Assembly (NCBI GenBank): GCA_045612485.1
Contig: JAZKZE010000109.1
Location: 1-64,000, forward strand
DNA from: RGIG5327 sp045612485
GTDB lineage: Bacteria > Verrucomicrobiota > Lentisphaeria > Victivallales > UBA1829
Reading direction: 5' to 3'
DNA: 64,000 nt
Shown here: positions 41,445 through 50,896 of the stretch, one piece after another
Numbering within the stretch: the stretch's first letter is position 1
Layout of the letters: each line of letters opens with the position of its first letter
The notes under the pieces: generated by a model
The model's database searches: none
Told to the model about the DNA's origin: nothing
Seen by the model: the letters and a program-made list of their open reading frames with translations, nothing else
Position numbers and translations under genes: made by a program

Positions 41445-43859
41445 ATGAAAAAGAAGAGTTTTGCATTTGTTTTTCTGGCGGTTTTTCTTGCCGGAAGTTT
41501 TTTCACACTTTCGGGGAAAGAAACTCTGGGAAAAGAGGTCAGGAAAAAGATCATCAGTTTCGGCAACAGCGGATTTACTCCGGCAAATGTGGAAAAATAT
41601 CTGGGGGAACTGGAAGAAAAATGGCTGCCCGGTTATGACGGGGTGAATATCATTACTTCCAAAAACGTGAAACTTCCTGACGGAAAAAGATTGAATCTGG
41701 AATGGAAATGGTTTTCCAAAACCAGATTTCAGAAAGAGTGGTATTCTGAAGAGATAAAAAGTTTGCAGAACATCCATAAAAAGGCAAAAAAATTCAAATA
41801 CAACTTTCTGGATACAAGTGCCTCCTCCTTCACCGGGGAATTTGATCTTTTTGATGATGAATTCTGGGAAATCGTCTGCAACAACTTTTCTGTAATGGCG
41901 TATGTGGCAAAACAGGGGGGATGCAAAGGGATCCGGTTTGACCTGGAAGATTACGGCAATCAGCAGAAATTCCTCTATCGTCCCGAATGTGGCAGAAGTT
42001 ATGAAGAAGCATGGCAAATGGCACGGAAAAGGGGACAGCAATGGATGAAGGCTGTGGCAAAAGAGTTTCCGGATATTGATATATTCTGTTTCTTCTGGCT
42101 GGATCTCATGTTCGGTTTTGCCGACGGTATGCCGGATACCAAAGGAAGGCTGGAAGCGTGTTCCACAGGACTTCTTGTAGCATTTATCAACGGGATCTAC
42201 GACGCTCTTCCCCCCACCGCCCGGATCATTGACGGTATGGAGGAACGGGGATATGGCGCAAAGAATTTTACAGATTTCTGTGCCATGCGCGGTATGAGAG
42301 ATGTGCGGTACAAGCGTCTCCTTGCTCCGGAAAATCATAAAAAACTCCGGGAACAGACTTCTCTTGCTGTTGCAACTTACCTTTCTGCCTATTATGGCAA
42401 AAAAGGTGACTTTGATACGACCCGGACAAGAGAGAAAGAAGGATTGAGCCAGTTGGATTTTTTCCGTAGGAATCTTACTTTTGCGGTGGATTTTTCCGAT
42501 GAATATTCCTGGACTTACAATGGATTTTTGCGGAAATATTCCCCTGTACCCTCTTCTCACGGATGGCAGGAACAGAATCTTCTGAAATCCCCGGAGATCC
42601 CCAGCCCTTATATCGGTATGGCTATCCCCGGTATTGAAGAGACCGTTCTTTTTGCAAAAGATCCCCACGCATTTGCCATGAACCGGATCCGGAAGGATAA
42701 AAACCTTCCCAACCTTCTTCTCAACGGGGATTTTGAGTGGGGGAAAAAGAAGAAAAAAGAGGATATTCCTGTTGCTCCCGCTTGTGTGGAAGTGAAAAAT
42801 GTTCCTCACTGGATATTTTATAAAAACAAGAACAGTGATGCAACGGTTTCTCTGGCAAAGGGTATGGGGATCGATAAGGGTACGGCAATAAAAATTTCCG
42901 GAAAGCCCGGAGCCAGTATCCACGCCAATGTGCGTGTGCAGCAGGGAAAAGTCTATGTAGTGCGTGCCGTAAGCAAAAAATCAGGTAAAGGCGGCGGGAT
43001 TTTGCGTATCCAGTGGAAAAATGCCAAAGGAAAATGGCATAATCACTCTATGATCATTTCCGCCCCTTACAATGAAGATTTGAGCAACGGCTGGAAAAGA
43101 GCGACTCTTTTTGTCCGCGAGATCCCGGAAACTTCCGCATACCTTTGTCCGCTTCTCACTTACACAGGAACAGGGAAAGAGGACAGTATCCTCATAGATA
43201 AAGTGGAGGTATTCAGTTTGTTTGAAGGGAAAGCAAAAGTTGCCCCTCATTTGAAGGATGCCATGGAAAAATGGCAGAAAATGAAAGAGGACAACAGTAA
43301 AAATGCTCTTTTGAAAACTGCTGTAAAAGTAAGTAAGACAGATAAAAATGAGAGGATCGTCAAAGGCGTATTCGGCGGCAGAAATATTTTGACAGATGAA
43401 AAAGTCCTTTCCGGAAATATTGTATTATGCAAGGCGGATTTTCAGTGCGGAAGTGCAAAAAAAATGCCGGGAAAATTTTTCAAAGCAGTTGGAAAAAATG
43501 TTGGCTTTGCCGATGATACTGCCGGTTTGCTGAAGGACGGAAACGGATATTTTCTTTTTCCGGTCGCGGGAATCAAAGCGGGAGAGAAATATAAAATAAG
43601 CGTGAAGGTGAAAAAGACTTCAGGAAACGTTCTCTGTAAAGTACAATATTCCACTCCGGGCGTAAGAGGATTCGATTATGCCAGAGGTATTCCTGTATTG
43701 AAGGAAAAGAAGGCATTGGGTAATAACTGGGAAGAATATTCCGGAGTGATTACGATTCCTGAAAAAGTAAACCGTTTTTCTGTGATCGTAAGCACAAAGG
43801 GTCTGAAAAAAGGGGATCTCCTTTTCATTGATGATGTATCTGCAATAAAAGCGGAATAA
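41445..43859 (+). CDS. Large secreted protein, likely glycan-active, with C-terminal carbohydrate-binding-like domains
   Basis: 804 residues with a signal peptide (about 1-22). Residues 30-420 look like a TIM-barrel enzyme: GVNIITSKNV, KGIRFDLEDYG, and FCFFWLDLMFG with acidic residues at strand ends. Two beta-sandwich modules follow (about 425-600, NLLLNGDFEWG to ILIDKVEVFSLF; and about 640-804, ending LLFIDDVSAIKAE), resembling CBM4/9-type carbohydrate-binding domains. I cannot name the glycoside hydrolase family. It lies 25 bases after the prepilin-like gene, so the two should be co-expressed. That fits a surface or secreted polysaccharide-processing pair. Confidence 0.7.
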   Translation: MKKKSFAFVFLAVFLAGSFFTLSGKETLGKEVRKKIISFGNSGFTPANVEKYLGELEEKWLPGYDGVNIITSKNVKLPDGKRLNLEWKWFSKTRFQKEWYSEEIKSLQNIHKKAKKFKYNFLDTSASSFTGEFDLFDDEFWEIVCNNFSVMAYVAKQGGCKGIRFDLEDYGNQQKFLYRPECGRSYEEAWQMARKRGQQWMKAVAKEFPDIDIFCFFWLDLMFGFADGMPDTKGRLEACSTGLLVAFINGIYDALPPTARIIDGMEERGYGAKNFTDFCAMRGMRDVRYKRLLAPENHKKLREQTSLAVATYLSAYYGKKGDFDTTRTREKEGLSQLDFFRRNLTFAVDFSDEYSWTYNGFLRKYSPVPSSHGWQEQNLLKSPEIPSPYIGMAIPGIEETVLFAKDPHAFAMNRIRKDKNLPNLLLNGDFEWGKKKKKEDIPVAPACVEVKNVPHWIFYKNKNSDATVSLAKGMGIDKGTAIKISGKPGASIHANVRVQQGKVYVVRAVSKKSGKGGGILRIQWKNAKGKWHNHSMIISAPYNEDLSNGWKRATLFVREIPETSAYLCPLLTYTGTGKEDSILIDKVEVFSLFEGKAKVAPHLKDAMEKWQKMKEDNSKNALLKTAVKVSKTDKNERIVKGVFGGRNILTDEKVLSGNIVLCKADFQCGSAKKMPGKFFKAVGKNVGFADDTAGLLKDGNGYFLFPVAGIKAGEKYKISVKVKKTSGNVLCKVQYSTPGVRGFDYARGIPVLKEKKALGNNWEEYSGVITIPEKVNRFSVIVSTKGLKKGDLLFIDDVSAIKAE

Positions 43860-43895
43860 ACCTGTCTTTTTGCATTAACGAAGTTTCATACAAAC

Positions 43896-44801
43896 TCAAG
43901 CCATTACGGCGGCAAAATCTGCCATGATTTCTGCCGCCGTATAATTATGGGAAATACTCACTTCATGTTGATGACTGCGCAGACGGGGTGCAGAAGCAAA
44001 CTTCTTTTTAACAGTTTCCCAGTCAATATTACCGCGGGATAAAAGATCATGGGTATCTGTATCAGTGAAATTCCCATGCAAATGTGTCGTTACAATATAT
44101 GGCAGCATTTTATCCAGAATATCATCATCCCAGGGGATGCGCCCTATGGAGCAGCACCGTGGGATCCAGCCGCATCTCCGTGTTCCGGAAGCAGACATGA
44201 CATTGGCATGTCCTGCATCAAAACAAAGTCCGAGGAACGGAGAATCAAACTTGCGGCAGAACCCGGCAAGAACATCGCCGGAAGTTACTTCTGTCCAGAT
44301 ATTTTCCAATGCAATGACCACACCATATTTTTCTGCATGGGGCAATACTTTCTCCAGAGCATCCTCCACATAAGAACACCATTCCCGCAAACTGTGCTTC
44401 GGTCTGTCCTTCACTTCAGGATCCGGTTCTGTATGAAAAGCACATGTATCTGCGCCAAACATTGCTGCCAATTCTATGGTCTGTCTGATACGGTCAAGCA
44501 TTCTTTCCCGGGGGCCGTCAAAAGGCAGCGACATTTCTTCCCCTGCTCCGATACTCCTGTTCCATGCGCCATGAGCGCAACGGCAGGAGACACCATATTT
44601 TTCATGTATTTTGCGTACCGGCTCAATCCGCTGCGGATTATCAAGCAATTCCATAAGCAGATCACTGTTCAATGTCAGCAAATTCTGTCCGCAGGAAAGA
44701 TTATCTTCAATATAGGCAGTAACAGCCCTGTCACTTTTATCATTTTCCGGCAGCCCGGCATAACCTACAAGGGGAATATTCTGTACATTATAAAAAGCCA
44801 T
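43896..44801 (-). CDS. Sugar-phosphate isomerase/epimerase family protein
   Basis: 301 residues from the ATG at 44801; a GTG three codons upstream is also possible, and neither has a strong ribosome site. It is a TIM-barrel protein of the xylose-isomerase-like family. Likely metal ligands lie in VVIALENIWTE (Glu), LGLCFDAGHANVM (Asp, His), TTHLHGNF (His) and SHQHEVSI (Glu). The substrate is unknown. Members in similar bacteria act on sugars released from host or algal glycans. It has its own promoter at 44844-44872 and converges on the secreted glycan-active-type gene. Confidence 0.82.
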   Translation of the reverse strand: MAFYNVQNIPLVGYAGLPENDKSDRAVTAYIEDNLSCGQNLLTLNSDLLMELLDNPQRIEPVRKIHEKYGVSCRCAHGAWNRSIGAGEEMSLPFDGPRERMLDRIRQTIELAAMFGADTCAFHTEPDPEVKDRPKHSLREWCSYVEDALEKVLPHAEKYGVVIALENIWTEVTSGDVLAGFCRKFDSPFLGLCFDAGHANVMSASGTRRCGWIPRCCSIGRIPWDDDILDKMLPYIVTTHLHGNFTDTDTHDLLSRGNIDWETVKKKFASAPRLRSHQHEVSISHNYTAAEIMADFAAVMA

Positions 44802-44843
44802 AATCACCACATCTGAATGAAATATTTTTTACAGTACACATTA

Positions 44844-44872
44844 ATATACACGCATTTTCTGTAAAAATCAAA
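44844..44872 (-). promoter_or_regulatory. Promoter of the second isomerase gene
   Basis: On the minus strand TTGATT, a 17-base spacer and TATATT, about 40 bases before the start. Confidence 0.55.
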
Positions 44873-44907
44873 CCCGGGCATTTTTTCCATAACAACTCAA
44901 ATTCCAC

Positions 44908-45819
44908 TCATCCAAGAAGAATGGAAATAAGTTCTATCTCCTGCCGGACAAGACCTTCATCGTCCAGAAGAAGCCACTCTCCCAGCCATCCCATACGGGT
45001 GGCAGCGATCATTTCCGGAAGATGTTCCCATGCCTCATCCGGCATAAAAGAATTTTTATAAAGAGTATCCTGCAATGCCCTGACAGCAGGTGAAGAAAGA
45101 TTGTCCGGGTGATCCATGGCAAGACAGCCGATAAGTAGAGCCATATCATACCCGGGAAATTTCAGTCCTGTAAATTCCCAGTCGATCACCGCTTTGATCT
45201 TTCCATTTTCCATAAGAATATTTCCCGGATGAAAATCCCCGTGTGCAAACATACTTTCCGCTTTCCGTTCCCATTTGAAAAAAGGAGCAAGAAGTCTTTC
45301 AAACTCCTGAAGCCTGCCTGTAATGGAAGGTATTTTCTTTTGAGCAAATTTCATCAGTTCCGGAAGAAAATCCGACATATAAAAAACAGGATTGGGCATG
45401 GCAGGCAGATTACCGGCTCTGCTGACAGTTTTCTTCATCTGCAAAAGGAAATCTGCCCACAGGAATCCATATTTTTCATTTGTACCAAACAAATGCCGGG
45501 ATATTTTCTCTGCCGGGATATAGGGTCTCACCTGCCAGAAAAGACCATGGATGACCTCTCCGTGACAGCCGGATCGGGTACGGACAAACGGATGAACTGC
45601 CAAAAAATGGTTTTCTGCGAAAAATTCCAGAAGAAGATTCTGCCGGATCTGGGAAGTTTTTTTATTCAAATTATACCCTTCTGCGATATAAAACTTTCCC
45701 ATATCATCCCGGAACAGGAAACGGCGTTCTGTCCGGTTGGGACTTCCGGTAATAAGAGAATGATCTTCTATTCCGGCAAAAGATATATTCCAGAAGGAAA
45801 GGATCTCTTCTTCACTCAT
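44908..45819 (-). CDS. Aminoglycoside-phosphotransferase-fold kinase
   Basis: 303 residues with the APH/choline-kinase fold. The catalytic loop is MFAHGDFHPGNILMENGK near 194-211, with Asp and Asn, and the metal motif IDWEFTG is near 216-222. Members phosphorylate small molecules such as sugars, choline, amino sugars or antibiotics. No resistance context is present, so a metabolic kinase is more likely. It starts 33 bases after the antiporter stop and may be co-transcribed with it. Confidence 0.85.
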   Translation of the reverse strand: MSEEEILSFWNISFAGIEDHSLITGSPNRTERRFLFRDDMGKFYIAEGYNLNKKTSQIRQNLLLEFFAENHFLAVHPFVRTRSGCHGEVIHGLFWQVRPYIPAEKISRHLFGTNEKYGFLWADFLLQMKKTVSRAGNLPAMPNPVFYMSDFLPELMKFAQKKIPSITGRLQEFERLLAPFFKWERKAESMFAHGDFHPGNILMENGKIKAVIDWEFTGLKFPGYDMALLIGCLAMDHPDNLSSPAVRALQDTLYKNSFMPDEAWEHLPEMIAATRMGWLGEWLLLDDEGLVRQEIELISILLG

Positions 45820-45852
45820 AACAAAACCTCATTTTCAGTCCTGTTTCTCTCC

Positions 45853-47175
45853 TTACTGTTCCCATTTTTTATACCGGAAACAGAAGGCAATAATGATGGA
45901 TACAAGCATAAGATACTGGTAATACTGCGTTCCAAGAAGATCCAGTGTGGAAACAGCAATACCGGAAGTTTTGGTGATCCCCACCGCTATAAGTATCTGC
46001 GCCCCGTAAGGGATGATCCCCTGGATAAAACAGGATGCGGTATCCAGAATACTGGCAACACGGCGGCCCTGACAATGGTATCTTTCACTCAATTCCCGGG
46101 CAATGGGGCCGGCTATAACAATGGCTACTGTATTATTGGCGGTAAAAAGATTTACCACAGACACAAGCAGAAAAATCCCGATTTCACAACCTTTTTGCGT
46201 ATGAATGGCTTTACGGATCTTTTCCATAAGAAATGTTATACCGCCGTTCCAGCGGATAAGTTTCAGCAATCCTCCGGCAAGAATGGCAACGATCAATGTT
46301 TCTGACATTCCCAGAGTCCCCTGCCCACAGGCACTTAATGCGCCCCAGATGTCAAAGGCTCCCGCACATATCCCCAGTATACTGGAAAAAACTACACCGA
46401 AGAACAACAGTACCATGACATTGATCCCGCACAACGCCAGAGCCAGTACAAGAATGTAGGGAACAATAAGAAGGATATGTTTCCAGTTTACACTTCCGGT
46501 GAACAGTTGCTCATAAGCATTGTTTCCGGAAAAAAGGTAAATCATAATAACAACCAGTGCCGCAGGAAGCACCATTTTGAAATTGGCAAAAAATTTCTCC
46601 CGCATAGGGACATTCTGCGTTCTTGTAGCAGCAATAGTGGTATCGGAGATCATAGAAAGATTGTCCCCGAACATGGCTCCCCCGATCACAGCCCCCAGCA
46701 TCAATTCCGGTTTGATCCCCATGGGGGCGGTCAAGCCTGCCGCAATAGGGGTAAGGGCGGCGATCGTTCCGCAGCTTGTACCGATGGCAAGGGAAATAAG
46801 AGCAGCTATAACAAAAATCCCTGCCAGAAGGAATTTTGCCGGAATCAGACTGCGGGTAATCAAAACAGCGGCATCCACAGCTCCCATTGCTTTTGCAACT
46901 GCGGCAAACGCTCCGGCAAGGATAAAGATGAGACACATAAGCATGATATTATTATCCCCCATCCCGGAGGTATAGACATTGACTTTTTCCTGTATGGAAC
47001 TTTTTCTGTTGAGAAAAAATGCCGATGCGGAAGCCACAGCAAAAGCGGCGGGCATGGGTACTTTATAAAAATCCTGTGCCCAGATGGAAAGCCCCACATA
47101 AAAAAATACAAAAACGAAAAAGGGGATCAATGCGGCAAAACGTCCCTTTTCTTCAGAATGAAATTGTGAATCCAT
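45853..47175 (-). CDS. NhaC-family sodium/proton antiporter
   Basis: 440 residues from the ATG at 47175, with AAGGAG upstream; a ten-codon longer frame is less likely. There are about 11 hydrophobic helices. Family hallmarks are IGTSCGTIAALTPIAAG in the first half, MFGDNLSMISDTTIAATRTQ, and the late TANNTVAIVIAGPIARELS segment. Such carriers exchange Na+ for H+ or for malate, lactate or amino acids across the inner membrane. The following kinase-like gene may belong to the same unit. The substrate is unresolved. Confidence 0.88.
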   Translation of the reverse strand: MDSQFHSEEKGRFAALIPFFVFVFFYVGLSIWAQDFYKVPMPAAFAVASASAFFLNRKSSIQEKVNVYTSGMGDNNIMLMCLIFILAGAFAAVAKAMGAVDAAVLITRSLIPAKFLLAGIFVIAALISLAIGTSCGTIAALTPIAAGLTAPMGIKPELMLGAVIGGAMFGDNLSMISDTTIAATRTQNVPMREKFFANFKMVLPAALVVIMIYLFSGNNAYEQLFTGSVNWKHILLIVPYILVLALALCGINVMVLLFFGVVFSSILGICAGAFDIWGALSACGQGTLGMSETLIVAILAGGLLKLIRWNGGITFLMEKIRKAIHTQKGCEIGIFLLVSVVNLFTANNTVAIVIAGPIARELSERYHCQGRRVASILDTASCFIQGIIPYGAQILIAVGITKTSGIAVSTLDLLGTQYYQYLMLVSIIIAFCFRYKKWEQ

Positions 47176-47397
47176 ATCAAACTCCTTTATAAATTTTACG
47201 GTCAATTAATTTAGTATAAAAAGAGAAAAAAACAAGTTCCGAAAAAATATAAAAGAATAAAAGAAGCAAAACTGTTTTTTCATTCATCCCGTCCGGAGTC
47301 CTGCTTTTTTCTGCGTTATTTACTTCAGGACTTGTAAAATGAGGGTATAAGTATTATCTTATCTGAAAATAACAGAAAAACACAAAAGGAAAACAAC

Positions 47398-48720
47398 ATG
47401 CTCAATCTGCATAAAATGCCGGAATTTACTTTCCCTGAAAATTTCATCTGGGGCAGCGGTACCGCTGCACACCAAATCGAAGGGGATAATTATAATAATC
47501 AGTGGTATCACATGGAACAAAATAAAGTTAATCCCGCCATAAAAGAACCTTCCGGCAAGGCATGCAACAGCTGGGAAATGCTGGATGAGGATATTGCTTT
47601 ACTGAAGGAGCTTGGTCATAAAGGTTATCGTTTTTCCGTGGAGTGGAGCAGGCTCGAGCCGGAAAACGGCAGATTCGATCACGCTGCCCTTGCCCGGTAT
47701 ATTGATTTTTTACAGAAACTCAAAAATGCCGGGATCCATACATGTGTAACGCTTCTTCACTTTACCCATCCCCAATGGTTTGAAAATCTCGGAGGGTTCA
47801 CTAAAGAGGAAAATATCCGGTATTTTACCTCTTTCATTAAATTCGTTGTCCCCCACCTTGCCCCTTACACAGATTCCTGGACGGTGGTAAATGAGATCAA
47901 TCTGGGAAGTGTGTCGGATATTCAGAAAAGAAAAATCCTTCTGAAAGCCTTTGCTTACGGTTCAGCTGTGATAAAAAATCTCTCTTCCGCACCGGTATCG
48001 GCGGCACACGCCCTTATTCCCTGTTACCCTCTGCGCCCTTATGACGATATGGATATTGCCGCCGCCCATTTAAGCAACTGGGTCACCAATGATTACTTTT
48101 TCCATGCGGTCCGTACGGGAGAGATCGTTCTTCCGCAGACAGACGGAGAATATGTGCCGGAACTGAAAAACACCTGTGATTTCTGGGCAATAAACTATTA
48201 TCACAGACGGCAGGTGGATTCCCGCAAAGCAAATCTTGCGGCGGATAAATTCTATTTCAATAATTTCCGCATGTGTCTCAACCAGGCAGTTGACCGGGAA
48301 TTCAATCCGGAAGTCTTTGTCAATGCCGTTTCCCGCCTTACAGATAAACCCATCTGGATCACAGAAAACGGCGTTTGTACCGATACCGATGAATTCCGCA
48401 TCGTCTATCTTATGCTCCAATTCCAGGCAATGCAGACGGCAATGACACTGCATAAAGCCGATATTTGTGCCTACTTCCACTGGTCATTGCTGGATAATTA
48501 TGAATGGGGGAGTTTTGATATGAGATTCGGTCTTGCGTCTGTGGATGGAAAGACCTTCCGCCGCACCCCGAAAAAGAGTGCATATTTTTACAGGGATGTG
48601 ATCCGCAACAATGCCGTTTCCGGAAAACTTTTTGAAAAACATACCCCAACGATCCCCCATTTCGATCTTATGGACATGGACACAAAAAAGACTATTCTTT
48701 CCAAAGAGACCCAGGCATAA
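47398..48720 (+). CDS. Glycoside hydrolase family 1 (beta-glucosidase/6-phospho-beta-glucosidase type)
   Basis: 440 residues without a signal peptide, so cytoplasmic. GH1 landmarks are FIWGSGTAAHQIEG near 18-31, the acid/base region WTVVNEIN near 161-168, the nucleophile in ITENGVC near 320-326, and YFHWSLLDNYEWGSFDMRFGL near 360-380. The acid/base motif is normally T-(F/L)-N-E-P; here Pro is replaced by Ile. The enzyme would hydrolyse imported beta-linked disaccharides. AAGGAAAACAAC precedes the ATG. The surrounding isomerase and secreted glycan-active-type genes fit a glycan-use neighbourhood. Confidence 0.92.
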   Translation: MLNLHKMPEFTFPENFIWGSGTAAHQIEGDNYNNQWYHMEQNKVNPAIKEPSGKACNSWEMLDEDIALLKELGHKGYRFSVEWSRLEPENGRFDHAALARYIDFLQKLKNAGIHTCVTLLHFTHPQWFENLGGFTKEENIRYFTSFIKFVVPHLAPYTDSWTVVNEINLGSVSDIQKRKILLKAFAYGSAVIKNLSSAPVSAAHALIPCYPLRPYDDMDIAAAHLSNWVTNDYFFHAVRTGEIVLPQTDGEYVPELKNTCDFWAINYYHRRQVDSRKANLAADKFYFNNFRMCLNQAVDREFNPEVFVNAVSRLTDKPIWITENGVCTDTDEFRIVYLMLQFQAMQTAMTLHKADICAYFHWSLLDNYEWGSFDMRFGLASVDGKTFRRTPKKSAYFYRDVIRNNAVSGKLFEKHTPTIPHFDLMDMDTKKTILSKETQA

Positions 48721-48755
48721 AAACGGAGTATTCTTTACTTTCCCCCGGAATATTT

Positions 48756-49862
48756 TTAAGGTGTGCAATATTTTCTGAACACCTCAAAATATCCTTTTTC
48801 AATCATAACACTGCCGTTGCAGATCATAAGGGTACGTCCGCCGGAAGCGAGAATGGTCTGTAATTCCTTTTCCAGATCAGCAGGGGACTTATATCCCAGA
48901 CTGGTAGTTTTTGAACTGTTGATTCCAAGAAAAGGGATTCCTTCTGTAAAAGAATAATGATCTTTGGCGTGTTCCACCACATAGCGTGTATAACTGTCAA
49001 TCTTTTTCAGTGGCCATTTGAAATACCATGCCACAGTCTGTCCGCAGTAATCCAGTTTCAAACGGTTGCCGAAAAGGGGATCTGCCTGAAAATCAGGATA
49101 TAAGTGAGCAACGATCTTGAAATCAGGGCGTTTGCTTTTTACATAATCAACAGCTTTATTATAATATTTCACAAGTTCATTTCTGTAAAAAATATCTCTG
49201 TTTGCCTGTATATCAGATAACTTATTCTTTTTGAGAAACTCTTGCAATTTTTCCTGACAGTTTTTGCAGTAACACCCTTTATGATTGATATAACCGATAT
49301 AATCAAAATAGATTCCTTTTACTCCGGGAACAGCATTTTTCAGAATTTTATCCAGTCTTTTTCCGGAATAGCTGAAATCGGCATCACTGATAAAGCAGTT
49401 GATATTTTCATTCAGAACATCCATTTCCACCTCTTTCTCTCCACCGTAACGGTACCTCTTTTCAACCCTGCGGCGATGAATGATCTTATTGCGTTCTTCT
49501 CTGGAGATTTTCTTATCCAGATCCCTGCCGCCTATGTAAATACGATACTTTTCTTCTTCCGGTGCCACCACTTGAAAATGAGGTCCCGCCGGTGTGAATG
49601 TGCCGCAATAAGGAGTCATTCCATATTTGACAGCAAAATCATATTGTTTTTTATTGCTGACCGGAATATCCGTTACTCCGGCTTCAGCATACCGTTTTGC
49701 AGCATTTTCATCCGTGGGGCGTCCCCAGCAGAATACTCTTGTAAAACGGGGGGTAGCTTCTGCTTCAGAATGTTTATTTTTTATACAGCACCCGGTAAGC
49801 AAAATAAAGGAGAAAAGAAATACGGGAAAAAGAATTTTATTCATGGAAAAATTTGTAAACAT
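48756..49862 (-). CDS. Lipoprotein with a TIM-barrel-like domain, possible glycoside hydrolase
   Basis: 368 residues. The signal peptide ends in lipobox LLTGC (Cys near 25). The mature part reads like a beta/alpha-barrel: RVFCWGRPTDENAAKRYAEAGVTDI near the start, CFISDADFSYSG and VKGIYFDYIGYINHKGCYCKNCQEKL in the middle, and VAHLYPDF later. Acidic residues at strand ends suggest a hydrolase. The CYCKNC cluster is typical of some hypothetical glycoside hydrolases with a metal-like site. GAGGAAATTCT precedes the first ATG; a second ATG six codons later is possible. It converges with the GH1 gene. Confidence 0.65.
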   Translation of the reverse strand: MFTNFSMNKILFPVFLFSFILLTGCCIKNKHSEAEATPRFTRVFCWGRPTDENAAKRYAEAGVTDIPVSNKKQYDFAVKYGMTPYCGTFTPAGPHFQVVAPEEEKYRIYIGGRDLDKKISREERNKIIHRRRVEKRYRYGGEKEVEMDVLNENINCFISDADFSYSGKRLDKILKNAVPGVKGIYFDYIGYINHKGCYCKNCQEKLQEFLKKNKLSDIQANRDIFYRNELVKYYNKAVDYVKSKRPDFKIVAHLYPDFQADPLFGNRLKLDYCGQTVAWYFKWPLKKIDSYTRYVVEHAKDHYSFTEGIPFLGINSSKTTSLGYKSPADLEKELQTILASGGRTLMICNGSVMIEKGYFEVFRKYCTP

Positions 49863-49960
49863 AGAATTTCCTCTATTTTTTTAATTAACAATTCACAGGA
49901 ATTAATATAGCACAAAAAATGGAAAAGTAAAGAAGGAAAGTCCGGCTGAATCAGGAAACA

Positions 49961-50002
49961 AAAAACTCCGGCGGAACCCGGAATATCACAGGTTTGCCGG
50001 AG
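49961..50002 (-). terminator. Terminator of the BI-1 family gene
   Basis: On the minus strand GCTCCGGCAAACC pairs with GGGTTCCGCCGGAG, followed by TTTTTTG. Confidence 0.85.
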
Positions 50003-50035
50003 CATATTTTTCTTAAAAAAAATCAAAGACTTCTG

Positions 50036-50740
50036 TCAATCCCTTCTGCCGAAGATACGCAGAATGTAAAGGAAAAGATTGATAAAATCAAGATACAGGG
50101 ACAATGCCCCGAGAATGGCGATCTTGCGGACAGTTTCACTGTTTTCCATTCCGGATTCCAGGAACATCATCTTGATTTTCTGGGCATCATAAGCAGTCAG
50201 CCCCACAAATACCAGAACCCCCACATAACTGATGATAAGGTTGAAAGTATTGTTCATCCAGAACATATTGACCACAGACGCGATCACAAGTCCGATCAAT
50301 GCCATAAGGAAAAGATTGCCGAATCTTGTAAGATCCGTCTTTGTTACAGATCCATAGATCGCCATTGCCGCAAAAGTCCCGGCAGTAACGGCGAAAGCGG
50401 AGGCGATCACCGTCTGGGTATAGGCAATAAAGATAAAGGACAAAGTCACCCCGTTCACCAGCGAATAGGCTATAAAAAGAGCCGTTGCCGTCGCCGCTGA
50501 CATTTTGTTGATCCCGGCAGAGATCCAGATCACAAGACCGATCTCCACAAGGAAAAGCACAATGCAAAGTCCGGGACTTGTCACAAGTTTACGGGAAAGT
50601 TCAGGACTTGTCCCCACGGCCCATGCTGCTACACCGCTGATGAGAAGAGCAAAAGTCATCCACCAATAAACGTTGGCAAGACAGGCACTCAATGCGGAAG
50701 CTGCCCTTTGAGTCACATAAGAATCGTTGTCTTCATACAT
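50036..50740 (-). CDS. Bax inhibitor-1/YccA family membrane protein
   Basis: 234 residues with seven hydrophobic helices. Family features include the N-terminal TFALLISGVAAW helix and the C-terminal TAYDAQKIKMM followed by LGALSLYLDFINLFLYILRIFGRRD. Bacterial members (YccA, YbhL, YetJ) are pH-sensitive channels or FtsH modulators; YccA protects stalled SecYEG from FtsH. Its place next to secDF-yajC makes a link to protein export plausible, though that is inference. AGGAGG precedes the start. Own promoter at 50794-50821 and own terminator. Confidence 0.92.
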   Translation of the reverse strand: MYEDNDSYVTQRAASALSACLANVYWWMTFALLISGVAAWAVGTSPELSRKLVTSPGLCIVLFLVEIGLVIWISAGINKMSAATATALFIAYSLVNGVTLSFIFIAYTQTVIASAFAVTAGTFAAMAIYGSVTKTDLTRFGNLFLMALIGLVIASVVNMFWMNNTFNLIISYVGVLVFVGLTAYDAQKIKMMFLESGMENSETVRKIAILGALSLYLDFINLFLYILRIFGRRD

Positions 50741-50793
50741 AATAACCTCCTTTGATTGTTTGTACAGACAAATAAATTACAATATTGTTCGGT

Positions 50794-50821
50794 AAGATAC
50801 TCCTGATTACTGAAATTTCAA
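50794..50821 (-). promoter_or_regulatory. Promoter of the BI-1 family gene
   Basis: On the minus strand TTGAAA, a 16-base spacer and TATCTT, about 50 bases before the start. Confidence 0.65.
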
Positions 50822-50840
50822 CCGGCAATCGGAAAAAAAT

Positions 50841-50874
50841 AAAAAAATCCGGAAGATATATCATCCTCCGGATT
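50841..50874 (-). terminator. yajC-secDF terminator
   Basis: On the minus strand AATCCGGAGGAT pairs with ATCTTCCGGATT, followed by a T-rich run. It lies about 20 bases after the secDF stop. Confidence 0.85.
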
Positions 50875-50896
50875 GAATAGTCAGATAAAAAACTTA

